Shown: positions 6,746 through 11,256 of the stretch, one piece after another
Numbering within the stretch: position 1 is the first letter of the stretch
Layout of the letters: each line of letters starts with the position of its first letter
DNA from: Pavlovales sp. CCMP2436
Lineage: Eukaryota; Haptophyta; Pavlovophyceae; Pavlovales
NCBI GenBank assembly: GCA_026770615.1
Contig: MU631310.1
Coordinates: forward strand, 807,576 to 818,831
Length of the DNA stretch: 11,256 bases
Direction: 5' to 3'
The notes under the pieces: model-generated
Seen by the model: the letters and a program-made list of their open reading frames with translations, nothing else
Told to the model about the DNA's origin: nothing
Databases searched by the model: none
Program-made: the position numbers and the translations under genes

Positions 6746-7519
6746 TTAGTCGATCATGACATCGAGCACCACAGACCACGATAACCCTTGAGTGTTATAC
6801 GGCTGCTGATTTTCGTCAAGGAGGGCGACAACAACGCTACTTAATGTTCGTCTACGAGCGTTCATATACGGAGCCGAGTCAGATTTGAAGACCTGTATAT
6901 CACCGTATGCAACGTTCACGGGCACGGATGCGAGAAGATTGGTGGTGTTTTCTCCCGTACGGCTGAGCGAATCTTGCACGTCCAACTCGAAACTCTCACT
7001 CGCCACTAAGACAGCGCGGGCCCCACCGAGGTCGATCATGCGCGGTGCAGTCGTCGGAGTTCCCGATGGAATCGTGATATTGAAATTTTTGTTCATTCCC
7101 AATATTTTATGGGCAGTGGTGGTCTCGTTAGTGGCTATCGATATATTGCCACCTTGACTGTGCGCGAACGTAAGCTTGTTAGTTGCCGAGTCAAATGAAG
7201 AGCTCACACCCGCGGACAACATTTGCGAAGTAGAGTTGATCGAGCTTGAAAGGGCCTCCCCGCTCGTATACTGGGCCGGTGGGATCGTAACGACCGACAG
7301 CGCGTCCCCGGCAAGGAGCAGCACGAAAGTATTATTTGCCGGGTTCACCTTTGGCTGAATAATCGGAATCGAGCACGACTCGAGACGTACGTACATGGCT
7401 TCCCTTCCTGAGAGCGAGATGCCCGGTGATAAATCGAATACGACACTATCCGTCCGGTCGACTCCCAGTGGGTACTTATCTGCTTGGTCGCTAGAGAGAT
7501 AGAGGCGGTGCAGCACCAT
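6746..7519 (-). CDS. Minor capsid (penton-like) protein of polinton-like virus type
   Basis: 257 residues, no Cys except C49, predicted largely beta. It begins with LYLSSDQADKYP and a VVFDLSPGISL-x-x-REAMYVRLESCSIPI block (about 26-54). In the middle it has the DLGGARAVLVASESF segment (163-177). It ends LLDENQQPYNTQGLSWSVVL (233-252). This three-part pattern, an N-terminal 'string' with Y/P, a central D-L-G-R-hhh strand and a C-terminal hhDE-x-x-G-x-x-W strand, is that of the single-jelly-roll penton proteins of PLVs, virophages and polintons. These form the vertices of the capsid. The length fits the family. ATG 7519 is 27 nt from the shared motif, and the gene is divergent from the 161-aa gene across a 110-bp intergenic region. 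Confidence 0.7.
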   Translation of the reverse strand: MVLHRLYLSSDQADKYPLGVDRTDSVVFDLSPGISLSGREAMYVRLESCSIPIIQPKVNPANNTFVLLLAGDALSVVTIPPAQYTSGEALSSSINSTSQMLSAGVSSSFDSATNKLTFAHSQGGNISIATNETTTAHKILGMNKNFNITIPSGTPTTAPRMIDLGGARAVLVASESFELDVQDSLSRTGENTTNLLASVPVNVAYGDIQVFKSDSAPYMNARRRTLSSVVVALLDENQQPYNTQGLSWSVVLDVMID

Positions 7520-7546
7520 TTATGGGATGATATAGCATGCGTATAT

Positions 7547-7555
7547 ATTTTTATT
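7547..7555 (-). promoter_or_regulatory. A-rich promoter-like motif of the minor capsid gene
   Basis: AATAAAAAT on the minus strand, 27 nt before ATG 7519. With the plus-strand motif at 7592-7600 it forms a compact divergent promoter region of 110 bp between two viral genes. Confidence 0.65.
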
Positions 7556-7591
7556 TAACTGTAGACTAAAGAAAGTTAAGTGCCGAGGATG

Positions 7592-7600
7592 AATAAAAAT
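7592..7600 (+). promoter_or_regulatory. A-rich promoter-like motif of the 161-aa gene
   Basis: AATAAAAAT on the plus strand, 29 nt before ATG 7630, identical to the motif serving the divergent minor capsid gene. Confidence 0.65.
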
Positions 7601-7629
7601 CTAAAGGTATTGATAGAGCTATATCTGTC

Positions 7630-8115
7630 ATGGAGAAAAATAGCAAAGTTACCGAGGAACCGGCGACAGTTTCCATTGCCGAGCATCACACACCGCTAGC
7701 AATCGAAAAAGTAACTATCGAGCCTGCATCGGTCACCACCCCGCCAGCCTCGACCGCTACCCCACACGCACCCCCGCCCACCAAGCCAAAACGCATCCCC
7801 AGTGAGAAGCAGCGACTCAATTATTTGGCTGCTAATAAAAGGCGAGTGCAAATTCTCGCGGACGCAAAAGCTATCAGGGTTGCTGCTGCTGATGAAAAAG
7901 CCCGCGAGAAAGCGGCACTCGAGGAATACGCCCTTGCTATTAAGCTATCGGCCAAGTACGGTTTCACTGCCACGGCTCCGCCGGTTCCACCGGTACCACA
8001 ATCGGCTCCACCAGTCCAGCAAGCTCACGAGACGGAGGGTTCTTCGAGCATAGTTGTAGAACCCCCTCCATTCCGCTACTTCGAGAAGCTGGCTATATCG
8101 ATTCGTTACGTTTGA
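7630..8115 (+). CDS. Unrecognised 161-aa Pro/Lys/Ala-rich viral protein
   Basis: First gene of the plus-strand half of the capsid cluster. Residues 1-56 are Thr/Pro/Glu-rich and likely disordered. Residues 57-110 are a strongly helical, basic Lys/Ala/Arg/Glu segment (EKQRLNYLAANKRRVQILAD and onward), possibly coiled coil or nucleic-acid binding. Residues 111-140 are again Pro-rich (APPVPPVPQSAPPVQQ), and the end EPPPFRYFEKLAISIRY looks like a short ordered tail. There is no Cys or Trp, no signal peptide and no enzyme motif. The TGA at 8113-8115 lies one base before the promoter motif of the ATPase gene. A role as a scaffold or DNA-associated virion protein is possible but not shown. Confidence 0.65.
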   Translation: MEKNSKVTEEPATVSIAEHHTPLAIEKVTIEPASVTTPPASTATPHAPPPTKPKRIPSEKQRLNYLAANKRRVQILADAKAIRVAAADEKAREKAALEEYALAIKLSAKYGFTATAPPVPPVPQSAPPVQQAHETEGSSSIVVEPPPFRYFEKLAISIRYV

Positions 8116-8116
8116 A

Positions 8117-8125
8117 AATAAAAAT
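8117..8125 (+). promoter_or_regulatory. A-rich promoter-like motif of the packaging ATPase
   Basis: AATAAAAAT, 22 nt before ATG 8148 and immediately behind the stop of the preceding gene. Because the motif would be inside the coding frame if translation began at TTG 8112, it argues for ATG 8148 as the start. Confidence 0.65.
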
Positions 8126-8147
8126 AGGTGTATTATATAGCCTCAAA

Positions 8148-8918
8148 ATGGAAGTAACTACCAAGAATGAAACGGAAGACCTGACAAATAATTCGACCGA
8201 CAAAGTGCTAGAGGAAGTCAAGAACATACAGCTAACAATTCCCAGGTTTGATGTAGACAACGCTCTAGGTGATATCCCGACACCTTTACCGGCACAGCAC
8301 ATGTTCGCGTGTTTCTTGGGACCACCACGGTCAGGAAAAACGAGCCTGTCGACAGCACTGCTTACACAGACCTCTCCTAAAGTGTATAATTCTGTGTTCG
8401 ATCACGTCTGGTTGTTTGTACCTGCTACGTCCTTCGCGTCGATGAGCGACTCACCTTTCAGAAATCACGATAAAGTAAGCCACGAGCTAGATAAGGCAAC
8501 ACTCGACGCGGTGATCGTAAAGCTCGAGGCAGCGTCTAAGAAGAAACAAAATTCGCTAATTATCATAGATGACTTTATGTCGAGTCTTAAAGAAAATACA
8601 CTTAGATCAGCACTTGAAAAATTGATATCTAACCGGCGACACCTAAGGGTGAGCGTGTGGATCATCAGCCAGACATACCGTTCGATTCCGCTCACGATTC
8701 GTAAGCTCGTGAGCGCCCTCTTTTTATTCCGTGTTTCGAATTTGCGGGAGCTGGAGAGTATCAGAGACGAGTTAGTACCTCGCGATAAAATTGAATTTCA
8801 AACACTGTACAATCACGTTTTCAAGCCTGGAGGAGACTCGCACCAGTTTATGTTTATCGATGTCGGGAACGCGCTCATATACAATAAATTTGCCAAGCTA
8901 ACGTACAGATTAAAATAA
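8148..8918 (+). CDS. A32-like FtsK/HerA-family DNA-packaging ATPase
   Basis: 256 residues from ATG 8148. The Walker A P-loop is GPPRSGKT at 58-65, after the hydrophobic strand MFACFL. Walker B is SLIIIDD at 136-142, with the catalytic acidic pair D141-D142. Sensor-type SVWIISQTYRSIP (169-181) follows, then an arginine-containing SNRRHLR before it (161-167) and a C-terminal FMFID strand. This order and size are those of the poxvirus A32-like genome-packaging ATPases found in PLVs, virophages, polintons and large DNA viruses. They pump DNA into preformed capsids. The frame is intact with all key residues, so the protein looks functional even though the capsid gene is broken. Its stop TAA (8916-8918) overlaps the promoter motif of the next gene. 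Confidence 0.9.
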   Translation: MEVTTKNETEDLTNNSTDKVLEEVKNIQLTIPRFDVDNALGDIPTPLPAQHMFACFLGPPRSGKTSLSTALLTQTSPKVYNSVFDHVWLFVPATSFASMSDSPFRNHDKVSHELDKATLDAVIVKLEAASKKKQNSLIIIDDFMSSLKENTLRSALEKLISNRRHLRVSVWIISQTYRSIPLTIRKLVSALFLFRVSNLRELESIRDELVPRDKIEFQTLYNHVFKPGGDSHQFMFIDVGNALIYNKFAKLTYRLK

Positions 8919-8921
8919 AAT
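8913..8921 (+). promoter_or_regulatory. A-rich promoter-like motif of the 223-aa gene
   Basis: AAATAAAAT, 23 nt before ATG 8945, overlapping the stop codon of the ATPase gene. It has one A fewer than the consensus. An out-of-frame ATG at 8920 lies within the motif. Confidence 0.55.
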
Positions 8922-8944
8922 GTTTGCACATATTACAGACATCA

Positions 8945-9616
8945 ATGGGAGCCGTTAACAATCTAAATCGCGATAGGCTTCTTGCGCTAACGGACACAGA
9001 TCCACGCCACAGAGTTACTCATTATTTGCTCAACGGTCGACCGTACGATGGAGCTATGCACCCGATTTTTAAAAAGGGCAAAATCGCGCCTACATACATG
9101 ACTGGACCGAGACACCACGAATTCAGCGAGTACTTGGTGTACAGCGTTCGCCCTATTCTTATTGACACCCCTCAAAACGACCTTCCTCGACTCCCACGCG
9201 AGCCAAAAAATATATATACCGCATACCAAGATGCGGGGGTGTATGACGACGTGCTGAACAATGCGGGTGGACAGCCAGTACTAAATCGATCTATAATCCC
9301 GGCGCGACCACCGTTGCTAAGTGGACGGGATCGGCCCTCAAATAGTAATACCACACAAGGCTTCGTAAATCCTCGTGGAGCCGTATCTGGTGGGCGAGGT
9401 GATCAGGTTTTCTACTCCCGTGTACCGACGACCGTTCAGGGGCCTCCATTAATTCCGAATTCGAGCGGTGTGCTGCCACCAGATCAACGCCCCCAGCCGC
9501 CTTACGGAGTGGTGCAAGGCTTCCAGGCACCTCCTATTGTCGCTGTAGCGCCACTGAGACCACCCGCGGTTCTGAGAATTCTAATAAAAAGTAATAAATA
9601 TCTAATAAAAATCTAA
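8945..9616 (+). CDS. Unrecognised 223-aa Pro-rich viral protein with an element-derived C-terminus
   Basis: Last gene of the plus-strand cluster. Residues 1-120 look ordered and mixed charged (e.g. HHEFSEYLVYSVRPILIDTP at about 57-76). Residues 120-209 are Pro/Gly/Arg/Gln-rich and probably disordered. There is no Cys at all, so it is not the adenain-type cysteine protease that PLVs often carry. Function is not recognised; a structural virion role is a guess. ATG 8945 is chosen because it follows the shared motif by 23 nt. The last 14 residues (L210-I223, Ile/Lys-rich) are encoded by the left end of a 218-bp inverted-repeat element, so the original stop was probably replaced by an insertion. 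Confidence 0.65.
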   Translation: MGAVNNLNRDRLLALTDTDPRHRVTHYLLNGRPYDGAMHPIFKKGKIAPTYMTGPRHHEFSEYLVYSVRPILIDTPQNDLPRLPREPKNIYTAYQDAGVYDDVLNNAGGQPVLNRSIIPARPPLLSGRDRPSNSNTTQGFVNPRGAVSGGRGDQVFYSRVPTTVQGPPLIPNSSGVLPPDQRPQPPYGVVQGFQAPPIVAVAPLRPPAVLRILIKSNKYLIKI

Positions 9617-9789
9617 TAAAAAACTAATAAAATCTAATAAATACTTCTAAATGGTAATAAATACTTATACTTACGGCACTATGGTACGGTGCCCGCACCT
9701 TGTCGTATATTTATATGATCTATTACCACTATGGTATGATTAATTTGTGGTTTTTTGATGTTTTGCGTACTTTTTATTAGAATTCTCAG
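9572..9789. mobile_element. 218-bp MITE-like element with perfect 22-bp terminal inverted repeats
   Basis: CTGAGAATTCTAATAAAAAGTA at 9572-9593 (22 bp) is exactly inverted at 9768-9789. The interior is very AT-rich, with CTAATAAA repeats at the left end, and carries no gene. No unambiguous target duplication is visible (left flank ..GCGGTT, right flank TACATA..). The left arm replaces the end of the 223-aa viral gene, which suggests insertion into it. Calling it mobile is an inference from structure alone. Confidence 0.65.
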
Positions 9790-10150
9790 TACATACCACT
9801 ATGCCGTCAATTATTTGATACATATGCCTACCTTAACAAATACGGTAATATATTGTTAAACACTAATAAACATTAGTAAGTTGTTTTTTTACACGGCACT
9901 ATGTCGTTAGTACCTATACAATCGCGCACCGTGACGTAGTCACTACTGAATACTGTTAAACCTTAACAAATACGGTAATATACTGTTAAACCTTAACAAA
10001 TACCGTAATTTATATTGTTAAATACTGATAAGACATATTTAAACCCTCTTGATACACGTCACTCTCTCGTGACCTTTATACATACCGTAATATATTGTTA
10101 AATACTTATAAGACATATTTAAACCATTTTGACATACTGCACTATGCCGT
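9673..10150. repeat. Scattered palindromic motif of ACGGCA-CTA-TGCCGT type
   Basis: Five partial or near-complete copies share the core CACTATG: ACGGCACTATGG (9673-9684), ACCACTATGG (9725-9734), ACCACTATGCCGT (about 9795-9807), ACGGCACTATGTCGT (9893-9907) and TGCACTATGCCGT (about 10138-10150). The inferred full site is a 15-bp palindrome with a 3-bp centre, and the 9893 copy has one mismatch. The sites span the MITE-like element and the AT-rich region beyond it. Confidence 0.6.
9831..10125. repeat. AT-rich repeat cluster with TTAACAA..TTGTTAA palindromes
   Basis: CCTTAACAAATACGGTAATA-TA-TTGTTAAA appears at 9831-9860, 9961-9990 and, with small changes, 9991-10022; a partial copy is at 10083-10102. 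Two of these continue into a longer shared block, TAAATACT-ATAAGACATATTTAAACC, at about 10018-10045 and 10098-10125. Other hairpins are ACTAAT..ATTAGT (9862-9877), GTGACGTAGTCAC (about 9930-9942) and GTCAC..GTGAC (about 10058-10073). No gene is present from 9617 to 10282. The AT-rich, iterated palindromes would suit a replication origin or terminal region, but this is unproven. Confidence 0.75.
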
Positions 10151-10176
10151 CTGATTTTTTTTAGTTCTTCATACAC

Positions 10177-10277
10177 CGCGCCGCTCCACGCAGTGGTAAG
10201 AAGGCACTACATTATCTCGTCAATTATATTAATATCTATGATAGATCGCGCCGCTCCACGCAGTGGTAAGAAGGCAC
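10177..10277 (+). repeat. 31-bp perfect direct repeat around a 39-bp AT-rich insert
   Basis: CGCGCCGCTCCACGCAGTGG followed by TAAGAAGGCAC occurs at 10177-10207 and 10247-10277 without a mismatch. The 39 bp between them are AT-rich, like the region to the left, while the second copy continues directly into the GC-rich reverse-transcriptase remnant. The repeats therefore mark the border between the two DNA types. Confidence 0.9.
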
Positions 10278-10282
10278 GATAA

Positions 10283-11256
10283 GGTACTCGTCTATGCGAC
10301 GCGCAGCAGCGCCACACCCGGCGATCCCGCCCTGCCGACCCTGAGCGAAATATCAAGGCAGCCGTCGCCCTCCTCTCCAAAGGCAAGTTCTCCGACGCTG
10401 CAAAGCTGCTCGAGAGCCATGGCCTCGCCGACATCTCGGACCCAGTTGTGCTGCAGCAGATGCTCACCAAGCACCCGCGCAGGAGGACGGCCATGCCGCC
10501 AGTCATCCCAGGTCTCGACGCCACTGACCGGCTCGTGGTCGGTATCTCGGAGATGCAGGAGTCCTATCGCGGGCTCAAGACCGACAAGGCCCAGGGCGCG
10601 TCGCCATGAAAGTATGAGTACCTCATACCGCTTGCCCCGACCGTACCTTTTGTTGGATATGCCGCACGCCAAGTACTCGAGTCACACGCCTGGCTGGCAT
10701 CATCCTTCGCAAACGGCGACCTGCCACCCTGGTTCTACTTTGTGTTCTGCGCGGCACGGTGCGTGCCACTCCGCAAGTGCGCGGCCCAGGTCGGCGTCGC
10801 GGAGGCTGCGCGGCCAATCGGCATCTCGTGTGCGCTGAGACGGGGGCTCACCAAAGGGGTCTTCCTCAACAAGGGTCTTCGCGGTGAGATCGAGGAATAC
10901 CTCTTCCCGCAGCAGCTGGGAGTCCTCGTCTCGGCAGGCGGCACCAAGCTCATCTTTGGTATGCGAGAGCTGCTTGAAAACCCCAAGCTCCGACTTCTAC
11001 AACGTCTTCAATGAGGGAGTCCGCGCAGAGATGGTAGCACGCACCCTCGTCAGCTCCCCCGGCCTAGCCCCGCTCGCATGCCTCTTCTACGCCACGCTCG
11101 CTCCCAAGTACCCGATCTTCGTCACTGGCAAGGGCGGCGGCTTGACGCTCATGGGCAGAGACGGCGAGACCGGTGTCGCTCAAGGGTCAGTAGAGGCTGG
11201 AGTCGCCTTTGCCATCTCCATCCACCCCGAGTTAAAGGTGCTCGACGCCGAGCTGC
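10283..11256 (+). pseudogene. Broken LINE-type (non-LTR) reverse transcriptase, 5' part, running off the window
   Basis: The frame from 10283 reads NIKAAVALLSKGKFSDAAKL, LLESHGLADISDPVVLQQML and TKHP, the helical pre-RT segment common in protist non-LTR elements. A TGA at 10607-10609 interrupts it. The same frame resumes with FANGDLPPWFYF, ARPIGISCALRRGL and LFPQQLGVLVSAGG, typical RT finger motifs. Near 10985 a one-base shift moves the coding to the third frame: SDFYNVFNEGVRAEM is motif A with the first catalytic Asp, and GVAQGSVEAGVAFA matches motif B, with QGS where QGD is usual. HPEL follows. The YxDD motif would lie beyond the edge. The nonsense codon, the frameshift and the altered motif B show a decayed copy. 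It has no link to the viral cluster except proximity. Confidence 0.8.

Noticed and set aside
8112..8147. Upstream TTG start giving a 268-aa ATPase
   Set aside because: Would place the promoter motif inside the coding frame; ATG 8148 restores the spacing seen for the other genes.
9395..9403. RGD tripeptide in the 223-aa protein as a receptor-binding motif
   Set aside because: It is a three-residue match in a disordered Gly/Arg-rich stretch; integrin binding makes no sense for a presumed protist virus.
8945..9616. Adenain-type protease adjacent to the ATPase
   Set aside because: The protein contains no cysteine, so the catalytic nucleophile is missing.
5047..10277. A matched pair of long terminal inverted repeats enclosing the whole viral cluster
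   Set aside because: By eye, neither the left inverted-repeat arms nor the 4394-4478 repeat has a reverse-complement counterpart in the 9572-10277 region; the ends of the virus are not identified.

Overview
The window looks like nuclear DNA of a unicellular eukaryote, most plausibly a GC-rich microalga or other protist. GC-rich coding sequence alternates with AT-rich spacer. One gene has two GT-AG introns, and there are remains of two eukaryotic transposon classes. Embedded in this is a compact, intron-less, moderate-GC gene cluster that reads as DNA-virus sequence. The species cannot be named from the sequence alone.

Left part (1-3205). It begins with the 3' end of an unidentified GC-rich gene (2-247), then AT-rich spacer. 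A PIF/Harbinger-type transposase on the minus strand follows (3105 to 1055, three exons). Splicing by GT-AG rules gives one 594-residue frame with an HTH and a complete DDE triad. Its N-terminal zinc-binding region appears to be split by a frame change.

Centre-left (3206-5754) is mostly repeats. They include a duplicated block marked by two identical 20-bp palindromes, 10-, 11- and 37-bp tandem repeats, a large inverted repeat with a 24-bp perfect core (5047-5397) and a 31/32-bp tandem repeat. Inside this lies one unrecognised 115-aa gene (4589-4936).

Centre (5755-9616) is the most interesting part: a fragment of an endogenous virus of polinton-like (PLV/virophage-related) type. On the minus strand are a truncated double-jelly-roll major capsid protein, a small Gly/Ala-rich virion-type protein and a penton-like minor capsid protein. 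On the plus strand are a Pro/Lys/Ala-rich protein, an A32-like FtsK/HerA packaging ATPase and a Pro-rich protein. All six, and the 115-aa gene at 4589, carry the same A-rich motif (consensus about AAATAAAAAT) 22-29 nt before the start codon. This looks like a shared viral promoter and ties the orphan gene to the virus. No polymerase, primase, helicase, integrase or protease is visible, and the capsid gene is broken, so this is a morphogenesis-module remnant and not a whole virus.

Right part (9572-11256). A 218-bp element with perfect 22-bp inverted ends overlaps the last codons of the last viral gene. It is followed by about 400 bp of very AT-rich, palindrome-bearing repeats, two 31-bp direct repeats at a sharp AT/GC boundary, and a broken LINE-type reverse transcriptase that runs off the window.
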